Below are positions 25,271 through 37,163 of a stretch of 64,000 nucleotides of DNA, in pieces. The stretch is from NCBI RefSeq assembly GCF_026151205.1, contig NC_087082.1, positions 12,573,365-12,637,364 of the forward strand, given 5' to 3'. The first letter of the stretch is position 1, and the number at the start of each line of letters is the position of its first letter. The stretch comes from Bolinopsis microptera (Eukaryota; Ctenophora; Tentaculata; Lobata; Bolinopsidae). A program made the position numbers and the translations under genes. The notes beneath the pieces are model-generated. The model was not told where the DNA came from. It did not search any database and saw only the letters and a list, made by a program, of their open reading frames with translations.

Positions 25271-25380
25271 AGATAAAAGATAAGAGATAAAAGATAAAAG
25301 ATAAAAGATAAAAGATAAAAGATAAAAGATAAAAGATAAAAGATAAAAGATAAAAGATAAAAGATAAAGATAAAGATAAA
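25271..25380. repeat. (GATAAAA)n microsatellite
   Basis: About 14 copies of a 7-nt unit GATAAAA grade into the 6-nt unit GATAAA at the right end. The overlapping short open frames here only reflect the low complexity. Confidence 0.9.
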
Positions 25381-25447
25381 GAACAGAATGACATAATAAA
25401 ATAAAATCTCTGACATAATGAAATAAAATCATAAATAATAAATAAAA

Positions 25448-25657
25448 TCACTTCCGCTTACTCCTTCTTTTACCCTTCCCGCTAAAATCAGGTTCATTAA
25501 GATAAATCTTGATAAAATCTTCGTTGTCTTTTTTGAAATCGTCGTAATTTTCTAAAGTCTCAAGGATGGTGGAGACTATTACCAATGACTGTTGTACAGT
25601 CTCACCATCCTTTGGGAAGTATAATTTCTCCTCTCCATCTGAATGTCGTTTACTCAT
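25448..25657 (-). CDS. Hypothetical 69-aa acidic/basic protein
   Basis: ATG at 25657, stop at 25448. The predicted product is hydrophilic, has a helix-prone middle (LVIVSTILETLENYDDF) and ends in a very basic GKGKRRSKRK tail. There is no signal peptide and I recognise no family. It lies between the two Helitron-type repeat blocks, so it may be a piece of the element or a captured exon. The composition is less AT-biased than its surroundings, the only hint that it may be real. Confidence 0.25.
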   Translation of the reverse strand: MSKRHSDGEEKLYFPKDGETVQQSLVIVSTILETLENYDDFKKDNEDFIKIYLNEPDFSGKGKRRSKRK

Positions 25658-25909
25658 TGTCTTAAATTAGTAAATAGTCTTAAATATAGATATCTATATT
25701 ATATTTATCTATATCATATAATAAAGTTCAATCACAAAGTTTATGAAATCATTTATGATACAAAAACTTACCAATAAAATAGGACATACACACCTTTCCA
25801 TCTATCACTTTCACTGTCATCGACATGTTATTCTTTGATTGTAAGGGTATTCGATAATTGAATTGTGATGTCATAAGTAGGTAATGTAATTGAACAATGG
25901 TAGTAGGCC

Positions 25910-26781
25910 CCTCACTGTCTCATTTAAAAGATCTGTTCATCAGACAAATTGATATTTTTACGTATGATTGAATTGTGAATTGTGATAGATAAAAAAGGAC
26001 ATTTTTGCTGAATAGTATGGGGAAAATGAAATATTTTATCAAAATCAAAGGACTCAACACTTGGGAAGTTGAGCGTAGATCCTAAATCAAATAGGTTAAT
26101 AAATGGATATTTATGTAGGTTGACAAAACGTTAATTCAAAATTATTATCATTATATGAAATTATTATATGAAAATTGATTGCTATGAAAATAAGTAATAG
26201 CTAGTTATGAAGACAATCCTTGAACACGGGATTCTTTGCAATATTGCCCCGACTTGACAGCACCAAGATATCCTTAGGATCGTGTGTTCTTGACAAAGCG
26301 ACGCAAAGCTGTCCATGATTAAAACATTCGGACCTAAGGTCCAGTCCAACTATAGTGATGTCTTGTCCCTGAGCACGATTTATGGTCATGCTGTAACATG
26401 GCCGAACCGGAAATTGTTTTCTACGAAATATAATGCCGTTAGAAGCGTCTGTTGGTACCAGGGTTGTTCGTGGAATCAATATTATAGTTCCATTTTTGTT
26501 GAAGGCTTCAATTGTGTTTCTATGGAGACGTGACACAATGGCCCGTGTTCCATTAACCATAATTGGATGGTTAATATTGCGGAGAACAATAATAGGCGTC
26601 CCCACCTTCAACTTCAGTTTATGTGGTGGAAGTGAACCAATATTCACAAAAAAGTATCGATACTTTTTACTGCATCAAAATATTGCAATCACAAACAAAG
26701 TTATAAGAAGTCATAGCGTGAGCGTAAATGTGAGCTAGTTTTGAAATTATGACGTAGCATACAGCATAACAACGCGCGTTG
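25910..26781 (-). mobile_element. Helitron-type fragment, copy 2, containing a helicase piece
   Basis: This consists of the repeat block 25910-26170, the helicase open frame 26201-26647 and the repeat block 26657-26781. Both blocks are shared with copy 1. No Rep/HUH nuclease region was found, and the terminal CTRR hairpin was not securely identified, so this is a fragment of an element rather than a complete one. Confidence 0.6.
26201..26647 (-). pseudogene. PIF1-like helicase C-terminal fragment (Helitron type)
   Basis: The 148-codon open frame matches the C-terminal third of PIF1-family helicases as found in Helitrons and related elements: LKLKVGTPIIVLRNI (domain 2A entry), NGTRAIV, the SH3-like segment with TLVPTDA, RRKQFPVRPCYSMTINRAQGQ (motif V region) and GQLCVALSRTHDP (motif VI). 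The Walker A and B motifs, and therefore ATP binding, are missing: the frame is truncated on its N-terminal side, directly beside a repeat block. No host function is expected. The stop at 26201 gives a natural C-terminus soon after motif VI, as in intact helicases. Confidence 0.85.
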
Positions 26782-29700
26782 TTAAGATGTTCTTGCTCGC
26801 GCACGTGCATTTTTATCATTGCTACGCAACAGCGCAGTAAACCTTTGCTAAAATAACGCCATTATTCTAACGATTATTTAACCTCACTTCCGACGTTAAT
26901 TATAAAAAATCTAAAGCCTAAATCAAAATTCTAAGAATGCTATAGCCTATTCCTATCTTTTTTCTACAACCCTGCTAAAAATGGCGAGGTTTCAACTCCA
27001 TTTGCGAGCTGGGTTTGGCTTCACCAGAGGGTCATTTTGAGGTCGATTTTCGGTGTTTTTTCTTCTATGTCCCCGTTGCCGGGGAAATTTCGTCAAGTTT
27101 AAAATATAGTATAGATAACGTCATTTGACAATTATTATCATTAATCTATAACATACAATCTAACTGTCTTGCTGAGGGGGAGTAGTAAACGCTTCACATT
27201 AAAATACAACATACAAAATTCAAAACCATCAACACGGTTAGTTGATATCATGGACAATTTGGTATACATCTATTTCGTTGTAATATCATTTGCTTTATCT
27301 TATATTAATACTATAATGAAGTACAGTAGGATATATGTTTCGAGAAAGAAAGGTTGGTCCGATTATTAACAAAAGTAAACAAAAGTCCATCAGGGACTCC
27401 GTGGAGTCGAAAAAGGTACACGGCCGCTGTCTGGTGCTGCTAGGCATTTATTGATCAAGATGTTTTATTGTATTGATTTATAATGATTCTATTGTTCGTG
27501 ACTAATCAAGTTCTAAGTGGAGGTATAAAGTGCTGTTTAAGATACTTCGTCATCTCATGTCCAGTATAATGATTAAGATATGTAGTATACAATGCAGTTT
27601 CAGTAGTTGACCCATGCAGTTAAGTCCGCCATAACTCACAATTGTTTAATCATCTGTCAATTGTCAAAGTCGTTGTATGTTTATTCGCTGAGATAGCAGT
27701 GAGATAAGTTGTTAGTGTTTACAAATGATTTTTTTGTAAATCTGTATGATAAAATGGTAAAGGAATAATTTTACTTTTGATAATGGATGTCAACTATACT
27801 TTTAACTACAGCAGAGTAAAAGTAAAATCCTGCTGAAATCAATGTTATTCATTAAAAGTTAATCTATTTTGTAAGTCTCATCTTTGTAAAAGTGTACTAA
27901 AGTTATGTGTTTGATTTAATATCCCCCAAGAGTTCATCATCGACTACTACTTCTAAAAACTCAACCTTGTCAATATTTTCAAATCAAAGTAGAACCTGTC
28001 AGTTGAACAAATTTTCATAACAATATGCTTTGGCCGTTGCATGTGTTGCATAAACATTATTGTACCAGACCATTGTCAGCAGATTTTATGTAAAGGCGCC
28101 AATGTCCAACCAAAGATTTATCCACTGCCAATATAGTTTTAAGAAAATGACTTAGTAGGGTGCTATTTGGCTGGATAACTAGCATACATATGCATAATAC
28201 AGCTATATCATGTTACTATAGCTCCAAAATAAATAAATTGCTCTAATTTTAAATTTTAAGTTATTTAAGATCAATCTTCTCAATTTTATGATTTAAGAAT
28301 TATCTTTTACCCTAACTATGATCTGGTGGCATTCCATACTTAACTAAAATTCAACTTTGAACTATCAGATTATTAGTAACAACAAAATTATAGTTATTAT
28401 ATATATTAAGACATGCATTTTGCTGTGTGTTTCCAATATTAGAGTTTATGATATGTATTGATTGAATGATTGGTAATTAATTTAACTATTGTTTTATTAA
28501 AATTTTATTTTATTATTAGTCGATAACTATTTTATATATGCGAGGAACGAAAATAGCAGCTAAAATGTCTGGTAAAAGAGGTGAGGAATATGCTCACCTG
28601 ATAGGCTTCATAAGAATTATACGTCGCTTCTTTCTACTTCAGAGCGTTCTCTCATAGTTGTTCTCTTATAGTTGTTCGAGAGTTCAGGGAAAAAGCTGTC
28701 AAAGAAGCTCATTTGGGATTCATCCTGTTTAATCTCATTCCATCTTGCGAATCATATGACTGTTAAAATTCTTGGTATTAAATGAAATTTTGGATTACTT
28801 AAATCAAATTATCAGACTGTATAGTATTTATTGGCTGCATACAATTTATCTATTGCCATCAAAAATGTTAAACTGAAACTTCTGTTAGAAACTTTAAATA
28901 CGATACAAATATAATCATAAAAAATACCCCATTATCTAGCTGAATGAAACTCACTGGGAAGATGATAATTAATATTAGGTAACAGCAGGCCAACCTTATG
29001 GTATTTTGCCCTCTCATTATCTCCTCCCTTGTGGCAAAGGAGGAAATTGGCAGAGGGGAAAGATGAAATTCTGATGTTAGGAAAACAAAAACCAGTAATT
29101 GATTTAGAAAAACATTAGAGGTAAAACGTAATTTAATCAGCATATTATCTTAAAACGATATTTTTGTCATGCACAGATGTTTGGGACTGGAAAATTTAAT
29201 GGTAAAATTTTGCCTATTTACCTTTTTCTTAAAGATAAAATTTGTGATACCACCCAAGAATTGTCCAATCTGTGATGGATTTCAAGAGACTTGTCAATAA
29301 GGGGTCATTCACATATTATTACGTTATCAATATTTTAGCAATTTTAACCCCCCTCCCCCCTCCGTAATCAACCGTAATCAAGACCCAACACCCCCCTCCT
29401 GACAGCAATATTACGTAATCATGGCCTGACCCCCCACCCCCCCCCCCCCCCCCCTTTGACTTGTTTCCCTGGAAATCATTTTTCTTTACGTTTCATGCTA
29501 CCCTGATCATGATGAGCCGAAATCATTGTTATGATATCCGGCCAAGCACCTTTCAAACTACTTACTTAGGCAGCCGGATTAAATAGGGCCGGGGGGCCGA
29601 TGGCATAAAATGGAGAATTCTATGCCATTTTAAGATTTAAAAATGGAAGCATAAAAGCAGTGGATTACACGTGTAAATTGTAATAGTCAAAGTAGTTCAG

Positions 29701-29876
29701 CAGTAGGAACGGTGATGTCATTGTATTAATTATAAACAATGTAAGCTCAATAATATTCATGTCATATATATGCTCTACTGAAATTTTGGTCTGCATTTAA
29801 GTCAAGTCAGTTTAGAATAAGACACCAAATTTAGTTAAATTCAACAGCTGTGTAATAGGTTATTTCACATAGATCA
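26782..29876. other. Gene-free spacer and NAGK upstream region
   Basis: No coding exon was supported. A short frame starting at 28570 (MSGKR followed by GTGAGG) could be a first exon, but nothing downstream fits it. The right part carries a C-tract and a palindromic element (listed next). The region just before 29877 should hold the NAGK promoter; no TATA box is obvious. Confidence 0.4.
29420..29645. repeat. C-tract plus palindromic TGGCATAAAATGG element
   Basis: A C-rich run (about 29430-29454, with 19 C after the last interruption) precedes a segment (about 29470-29580) similar to 43600-43740 (TCATGCTACCCTGATCAT, ATGAGCCGAAAT, GGCCAAGCACCTT). After a short G-run comes GATGGCATAAAATGGAGAA followed by TATGCCATTTTA. 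The palindromic TGGCATAAAATGG word recurs at 41057, 42388 and 45825. Confidence 0.65.
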
Positions 29877-32800
29877 ATGCCTCGACTTTACGGTGGAGTG
29901 GATGGGGGTGGAGGTAGCTCCAGTTTTTCTGTCCTCGACGAAAATGGAAAAGTTGTCGCTCAAAGTGAGGGTGAATGTACTAATCAGTGGGTGAGTTAAA
30001 AAAACATTGTTGCCTAATTTCGATATGTTTAAAATTGAAAAGGTTTAGCTATCAGACTGAGCATGATATCAGCTGTAGTCTGTACTATAATTTTGGAAAA
30101 TCATCAATTCATCAATTCTTACCTGCAGTAGTATAGCTTAGTATTAAAACCATTTCCCCTCATTTATAAGTGCTTGTGGTACTTAGTGATAAAATGATGT
30201 AATGATCGTTTCAGTGCACCCGTTTTTGAAAACTAAATATCACTGGTTGAACAGATCATGATATCTTTACTTAGCATCCCATTTATAATCAAATTATATT
30301 AAATATCCATCTTTAAGGAGCCATCGAATGATTTTATGTCATTGAACAGATTCAATTTCTAAAGTGATTTTCCTTGTAGGTAGAGATAGGTAGAGAGTAG
30401 ATAGGTACAGAACAGCTTTGAAAAGCTTTGTCGTTACCTCTATAATTTCAGCTAGTAGGGATAGATAAAGTGCTAGAAAGTGTAGAAGAAATGTGGAAAA
30501 AAGCATTTGAAAGCAAATCAATGGAACCAGTGCAACTAGAGGGGCTAGTAAGTATTAATATGGCTGTTTGCCAAATTCTTTTTTCGATATAGAACCTAAT
30601 TCCTACCATCAGGACTCATGAGGATGGGTATATAAGTTTTGTGACCGAACTCCTTTGGCCTATTTCCTTAAAATTAAATAAGCACAATTCATATTAAGTT
30701 AGCATCAATGTAAAATATCGGTATTCCGTACCTTCATAGTTTAAATTTTATTCGCAGAGATTGGGTAGTCGTTTTACCTGCATCACTCGAGTATTTTCAA
30801 TTTTGTGTAACGTGAACAAAATGGATCCACGATTGAATTTAAACTGGCCTCTTATTACAGCAGAACATCGATTTACCGCGCCTCAATTTACTGCAAGCCC
30901 CAGTTTGCTCATTGCTGTTGCAATTTCCTTTCCCCAAATGGGGGCTCAAAATCCATCAAAACCCTGATTTGGCAGCTTTCTCTTTTCCCCTGCGGAAATT
31001 TAGGTTTATACTGTATTTTTTTCCTTTGCGGGTGATTGAGCCAGCTAGAAATTGCCACGTTCTGGCTAGTTCCAGCATGTTCTGGATAACTTTCTAATTT
31101 AATTTCATTTTCATTCGTCGAATGGCTGTGGTGTCCGATGTCATAACAAAAGCTGAGTACTAGTCCAATTCGTAGCCATATTAGAGAGGTTCTTAGCGGC
31201 TTGTCGGGGCTATTCTCGCGGTGACTTATCTCATCACATCTAAATATAATAATGATTATCAAAATTGTAGAAACATTTTACATTTATTTTAGGGATTATC
31301 TCTGTCGGGGGTGGAGGCGACCCATGTGAAGGAGGAGATTATCGAGAAGATGAAAACAAGGTACTCTCATGTTACTAAGAAAACTATCCCTGTTAATGAC
31401 AGTTGTGGAGCTGTCTTCACCGCATTCAAACATGGTAATTACACGGTAATTGCACACGTGCTCTAAGAAATGAAACTGAATTTAGATTTCAAAACTTCTG
31501 ACTGAATTATTTTGTAACATCTACTAGCTGAAATACTACATCTAACACTAATCTTGACGATGGTTAGGAAAGTTTCTTATCAGGAAGTTTCTTGTCAGGT
31601 AGTTTCTTATCAGTAAATATTTTGATTTTTTAAATACCACCGACATAACCACTGACATAATTTTAAATAAATTTACTAAAAACCCAGGTGGCATAGTGAT
31701 AATAGCAGGAACAGGATCCAACTGTCAGCTTATATCATCGGATCTGGTTCAGCATGGGTGTGGGGGTTGGGGTCATCTTCTAGGTGAAAAGGGTAGCGGT
31801 AAGTTTAATCGTTTGCAGCATCGATTATGTAGTCTAACATACAACTTTTACCTGTATCAAACATCACTTTTGCTATGTATACCACGAATCATACTGCTGA
31901 AAAATGAATTGAATAGAATATTTATATTAATCAACTAGTATGTATATAGTTTTAAACTAATTACAACACTACAAATCTATTACATTTATTGAGAATTATG
32001 TAATGTAACGCGATGGAAGTATTTTAAGCGGGCATATCTTGTCCAAACCCAGGATACATGACATAAAAGATTCGTTTTAACTTGTTTGCATGAAAAGCAT
32101 TAATAGTTCTTCTTCCGAAAATGTTGGCAACTGAACCCATTTTAATTCAGCGTACTCGATAGCACACAGACTTGTAAAAGCAGTGTTTGATGACCTGGAC
32201 TGCTTTGAAGAGCCTGCCTATAACACTGATGTGGGTAGGAAACTGGTGTGGGAGTATTTTGGAGTTGATGATCAGATGAATATGTTGCAGTTTTATTACA
32301 CTAAGTTTGAGAAGGCTCACATTGCTGGTCTTACGAATAAAATATCAAAGGTAAAATGGGTTATTTTAGAATTTAAGGGTTGAACATTTTCTGGGATATT
32401 TTTGTTTTACATTATAAAAATTGTCACTTAACTGGCATATATGATATAAATTAATGAAATGTAAGCTTAACACTTAACAGTGCATGAAATAATGTTAGAA
32501 ATATAAAATATTATATATACGTAATATTTTATATTTTATATTATATATAATTTTTATATAAAATAAATATCAAACTGTTTGATCAGGTTGCAAGAGAACA
32601 AAAGGATCCGTTACTGTTATCATGTTTTGAGTTGGCAGGAGCACAATATGCCAAGATGCTTACTGGAGTCATTAAACGTTACAGGTTCGCATTTAAGAGG
32701 AAATTAATATTATATGCTGTTGTCAAGTAAAAGTTGCAGTTTTGGGGTGCATTTTATTTATGAAGATTGTATGAAATTGCCACTCACGTTTTTATCTAGA

Positions 32801-33897
32801 CGGTACGTAATTAATAATTATTGCCGTCAAATTCTGGCATAATCTAGCCCTCACTTTATAGATGATAGTTATAACAGTGTGGTGACTGACAGTTATTGAT
32901 TTATTTGGTTGGTCGAGCTACTGCAAGCTGATTTGTCAATTACTGTCACGTGTAAAAGCAATCACAACCCCCGCCCCCCCCCCACGATTAACACCCGCTA
33001 ATCTAAGGAAGGAGAAAGGCGAGGATTACAGAGGACCTGATGAGTATATAGACGTGGTGTGTATGGGAGGAGTATTCGAGTCTTGGGACCTTCTCGAACT
33101 AGGTAAATATATTATATCTGTTATTTTGTTCTAGAACTTCTAGAACTCCTGGAACTAGGAAAATATATCAATATCATATCTGTTATTTTGTTCTAGAACT
33201 TCTAGAACTTCTGGAACTAGGTAAAAATATCATATCTGTTATTTTGTTCTAGAACTTCTAGAACTCCTGGAACTAGGTAAATATATCAATATCATATCTG
33301 TTATTTTGTTCTAGAACTTCTAGAACTTCTGGAACTAGGTAAATATATCATATCTGTTATTTTGTTCTAGAACTTCTAGAACTCCTGGAACTAGGTAAAT
33401 ATATCAATATCATATCTGTTATTTTGTTCTAGAACTTCTAGAACTTCTGGAACTAGGTAAATATATCATATCTGTTATTTTGTTCTAGAACTTCTAGAAC
33501 TTTTGGGACTTCTGGGACATGGTAAATATGGTAAATATAATAATATTATATTACTCTCCTCCATAACTAATAGAACATTTTTCTGTTTAGTCACTATTTT
33601 GGGTATTTCTGTAACCCTGTAAATCCAGCCTCCTCAAATATTATTATATTAATATTAACTCATCATATTCCTCGAAATTATCACACGTTATTCTCAAAGG
33701 AAATAAAAATCAAACTTGAATAGTTCTCTCACCCAGGGTTCAGGGACCAGTTCAACCAACAATCTTACATTACAAAAGTTCGCCTGTACCGTCTTGAAGC
33801 TTGTGGATCCTTGGGAGCGGCTAGATTATGTGATCCCCGCTTAGAACTCGATTACAACAAGAATACCCGGCTATTTTGTGAGATTGTTAAAAAATAA
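29877..33897 (+). CDS. NAGK: N-acetyl-D-glucosamine kinase, complete, 8 exons
   Basis: Exons: 29877-29990, 30452-30547, 31293-31434, 31688-31798, 32151-32350, 32587-32684, 33008-33102, 33737-33897. They total 1017 nt and encode 338 aa (human NAGK has 344). The enzyme phosphorylates GlcNAc to GlcNAc-6-phosphate with ATP in the cytosol, salvaging amino sugars. The BadF/BadG/ASKHA fold is clear: an N-terminal phosphate loop [13 protein letters not shown] (residues 5-17), the switch segment GLSLSGVE, the catalytic-Asp region [12 protein letters not shown] (human TTDAAGSI), the second phosphate loop AGTGSNCQL and the signature [16 protein letters not shown]. Later landmarks are [12 protein letters not shown] and GSLGAARL. 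Human has GDEGSAY where this has GEKGSAY, a small change near the sugar site. The intron between exons 7 and 8 contains an array of potential micro-exons (see below). The ATG is the only one in frame before YGGVDGG. Confidence 0.96.
33103..33522 (+). repeat. Tandem array of seven splice-flanked micro-exon-like units in NAGK intron 7
   Basis: Seven repeats follow the exon 7 donor. Each has CTGTTATTTTGTTCTAG (pyrimidine-rich 3' splice site), then a short open segment ending GGAACTAG or, in the last, GGGACATG. Segments: 33135-33158, 33197-33220, 33253-33276, 33315-33338, 33371-33394, 33433-33456 (24 nt each) and 33489-33521 (33 nt). Units 2-7 are followed by GTAAA; unit 1 has lost the GT (GAAAAT). 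Spacing alternates 62, 56, 62, 56, 62, 56 nt, so the real period is a 118-bp dimer, three times. The unit clearly derives from the exon 7/intron 7 junction (CTTCTCGAACTAG|GTAAATAT). Confidence 0.92.
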
Positions 33898-35479
33898 GAT
33901 CGGACTTAGGAATAGGATACGATTAAAATTGTTTTTATTATTGGCTTTTGAGGATAGTATGTAAAGTAGATGTGATTGAAGTAAAGATATTATGTAATAT
34001 ACATATATGTATAATAGATGTCCGAATGTTATGTTTATTCTTTAGCGTATGTTATATTTATTCTAGAAAATTTGGTGTTTTTTTGAAGGTTTTACCGAAC
34101 ATTGTTTCGAAAGAAGATTAATTTCAGTAAAGTATTCTTGTGTTATTACCCAACCTCATTTATATATTGGTCGGATTTGGGTTGGGTTTCGGTCGGATTT
34201 GGTCGGGTTTTGGTTGGGTGTTGGTTGGGATTAGTTAATTTAAAATCGAATAGTTGGGCTCTTTTCAGTCAGAATAACGTTATTTAGGTTCTTAATTTGT
34301 TTAAATCAAAGAAATTTCCCATTTAGAGTCTGACAGCGATCGCGTTTATCTCAATGTTGATCAATTAACTAATGGCATTATCAGTACTTACACTATCTAC
34401 AAATTAAGTTGTCTGATTAAGTTTTTTTTTGAAATCTCGTAGATCTCGTAAGGCCGAGTGTGAGTTTTTAATTTTGGTTGAAACTTTAAGAACTGACAAA
34501 AGGTAAAATCCTGACAAAGAAAGTTCTCAACACTTCGTGCTCGGGGTTGGTAATGGCACAATTTATCCTTATTATTTGTAAAACCAGATGTCTTAGTGAA
34601 AACCATGACCTACCGGGCCGAGGTCATTTCCCCCCAAATGACGGCTTATTTTACATATAACGTGAACAATCAAAACCCCCAGTTTTCTGTAAACCCTAAT
34701 TTACCGCAGCATTTCTCTTCCTCGAAACTCTGTGGTAAATTGGAGTTAAACTGCCCTTTGTTTTTCGTATGGGCTTAGTTTGAGCTATCGTATGTATAAT
34801 CTTTCAAGAACGCAGAAAATACGTGCGATCTCTGCTCGACTCAAATCCGTCAAATTTTATTAAAACAAACTTAAGATATTATCAAATAAGATATGATGAC
34901 TAATTTATTGATTTTTAGTTTTTACGCAATCGGAATATAGTGTTTGTGTGGGATTTTAAGTTAATTAGATTGATTTTAAGATACCACTGCACATTTAACA
35001 ATTTGATTGACCTTTTAGACCAAGACCAAACTTAAATTTGTAGAATGACATTAACATATAATTTTTACAGTTAATATATAACTGCATGTTAGTTTGTATT
35101 TAGTTCTTTGTAGAGATTTATGAGCTTTTTTCTCGATGTAAAACAAAAATGAAACATTCATTATAGCTGCATGGTTTCACTTAAAATAACAACAATTTCT
35201 ATTTCTCACTACATACGGGTGCCAAAAAAATACACTCAATGAATTTAGGCTACATGTTATGCACACCGGCTATCTTTAAAAGCTACACAGCAAACCAAAA
35301 TGGCATGTTTAGAACTAGTCTTCCAGATAAAAATCAATAATTTTTAAAAACATTCAAAAAGAACCATAAAATGAAGCATAAAATGACCTGAAAAAGGCAG
35401 TTAAAACATTATTTTGAAGGTCGCGAGTCTACCCATCTACAGTTTTAGTGAGTTGTAACTAAGACATTCTGCACCACAT
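33898..35479. other. Intergenic between NAGK and the peptide genes
   Basis: The first part is NAGK 3' UTR/flank. A degenerate GT-rich stretch (GGTCGGATTTGGGTTGGGTT and variants) lies at about 34170-34235. No coding exon was recognised. Confidence 0.45.
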
Positions 35480-36020
35480 CTACCACCGTCGGAAGCGGGT
35501 ATCGTAGACTGCAGTTCTTCCTCGTTTACGGTTCCCTTTCCCGTTTTCTCCTCGCTTTTTTACGTCGGTCTCATCCTTTTCTGTCTTATCCTTGTTCTCC
35601 ATCATGAAGTCTTCGTTACTTCCTGATCCCTCCGCAGTTTCGCCTATGGAATGAAAAAAGTGAGCTGGTTTTAAAGAGAACACTGCCTGCTCAGTTCTCA
35701 GGTTCAGTTATTTCGGCCATTTATCGGGTGTACAATCCCTTATGTAGGGCTTTATATCCCCTAATATATAAGTATTGTATAATTATAATGTAGGACGGAA
35801 TTATCTGAAGACTTGTAACTTTAGGCTAACATCAAATCATGTCAACCTCCATAAACTGTATCATTCAGTAAAAATGAAACATGTTTTCAAGTTTAAAGTT
35901 GTGAAATGCTAAACAACGAAAAAATGTGGTAGTTCCAACTCATGAAACTCTCAAAAACTAACCTGATGACACTGTTACGAGAACCAAAACCAAAGCAGAT
36001 ATGAGTATGAATAGTTTCAT
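35480..36020 (-). CDS. Secreted cationic peptide precursor A (ends RFRRW), 2 exons
   Basis: Exon 1 36020-35963 encodes MKLFILISALVLVLVTVSS, a clear signal peptide. Exon 2 35643-35480, joined in phase 1, carries the rest (73 aa in total). After the signal comes an acidic propeptide (ETAEGSGSNEDF and a Lys/Asp/Glu-rich stretch). Two dibasic sites follow (DVKKR and GNRKR), the last releasing a peptide GRTAVYDTRFRRW that ends at the stop. No glycine precedes the stop, so C-terminal amidation is not expected. The architecture (signal, acidic pro region, basic C-terminal peptide) fits an antimicrobial peptide or a secreted signalling peptide; I recognise no family. Precursor B 0.7 kb away has the same exon plan and the same RRW end, so the two are likely tandem paralogues. 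Confidence 0.7.
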
Positions 36021-36720
36021 CACTACCTAGTGTACCCTTGCTACAAATGGAGAGAACAGTTAAAACAAATGATAACCACTGCACTGAGTACAAGTTAGTA
36101 ACTGTGCTGTTTAAATAATCGTATATTATATTCTATGAGTTATACCGGTATTGTAAATATGCGCTTCATCAAACTCAGCTACTTAAAGTGAATTTTGATA
36201 AAGTGCTTTATAAGATATTATCCAATCATGCAGTATTGTTTAATGATTTAGTTGGTCGGAATATTCAATAAATTAAGTCACGTGACCTCAGCTAGCAGGA
36301 CATTATTGTAAATTGATCCTGTTATAAGATTCGTTAGGTTGCGAGAAGGAGGCCTATCATATTACAACTAGTTTCAAGTGAGTGATGGGTTACCTTTTCC
36401 TTTTCAGCCTTGTAATGTCATGCCTGCCCTTTTTTGTTTAGATTTGAAAGTTGAATGTACTGCTACGAATTCCTTAGGTCCAAAAATTGATACTTGAATT
36501 CTTCGCAATCCATAGTCATTGGAAATAGCCTTAAATCACACTGCTTACGGAAAATAAAAAACAACATATCAATAAAGTAATTATAGGGAATTATAAACAA
36601 TAATTAATATGATTATTGCTCGCATTTTTCGGGCATCCATCAAAAAGTTCATCCCGCCTCGAACTGGGAATAGTGGAGCTGAAGAGAGCTCCCTCCGTTA
36701 AGATACCCTCATAATACTCT

Positions 36721-37163
36721 CTACCATCTTCTCAACCTGTGTTTATTCTTCTTGTTGTTCGCTGAAGATCGTTTAACTACATTCAGAAATTCTTCTCCGT
36801 CCTCAGCATCTTCTAATCCAGCATCTTCCTCAAGTTCGAGCTTCTCGTCCAAATCCTCTTCGGTGTCAGCTGAAATAGAACATTGTGCTAGTAAGTGGGC
36901 TTTTAGTAGAAAATGATGAATATAACTGAGCATGCGTGTCACATAGCTATGTTTGTCATAACGAAATTGGCTAAAAAATTTGTATATTATTCATTTGAAA
37001 GAAACAGTATCGATTGACCGGAGATGATCCCTTTGTCACATAACAACAAGTCCATAAAAATATTTTATAAAATACAATATTAACCCATATCTAAAATGAA
37101 ATACTAACCAGCTGCAACTGTGAAGAGAGCGATAAGAGATAGTGATAAGAGGAAAACCTTCAT
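36721..37163 (-). CDS. Secreted cationic peptide precursor B (ends RLRRW), 2 exons
   Basis: Exon 1 37163-37109 encodes the signal peptide MKVFLLSLSLIALFTVAA; exon 2 36869-36721 joins in phase 1, exactly as in precursor A. The product is 67 aa. The pro region is strongly acidic (about residues 20-50: TEEDLDEKLELEED and AEDGEEF) and ends at VVKR, a likely furin-type site. The released 15-residue peptide SSANNKKNKHRLRRW is highly basic and ends at the stop codon. The acidic part probably neutralises the basic part during secretion, as in many antimicrobial peptide precursors; this is inference. The gene lies just upstream of precursor A on the same strand. No database family is recognised. Confidence 0.7.

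Noticed and set aside
27169-27369. 66-codon frame with one hydrophobic segment
   Set aside because: AT-rich DNA gives such frames by chance; no start context, splice sites or homologue recognised.
30909-31262. 117-codon minus-strand frame in NAGK intron 2
   Set aside because: It looks like part of a repeat rather than a gene; no domain, and it is antisense within a well-supported intron.
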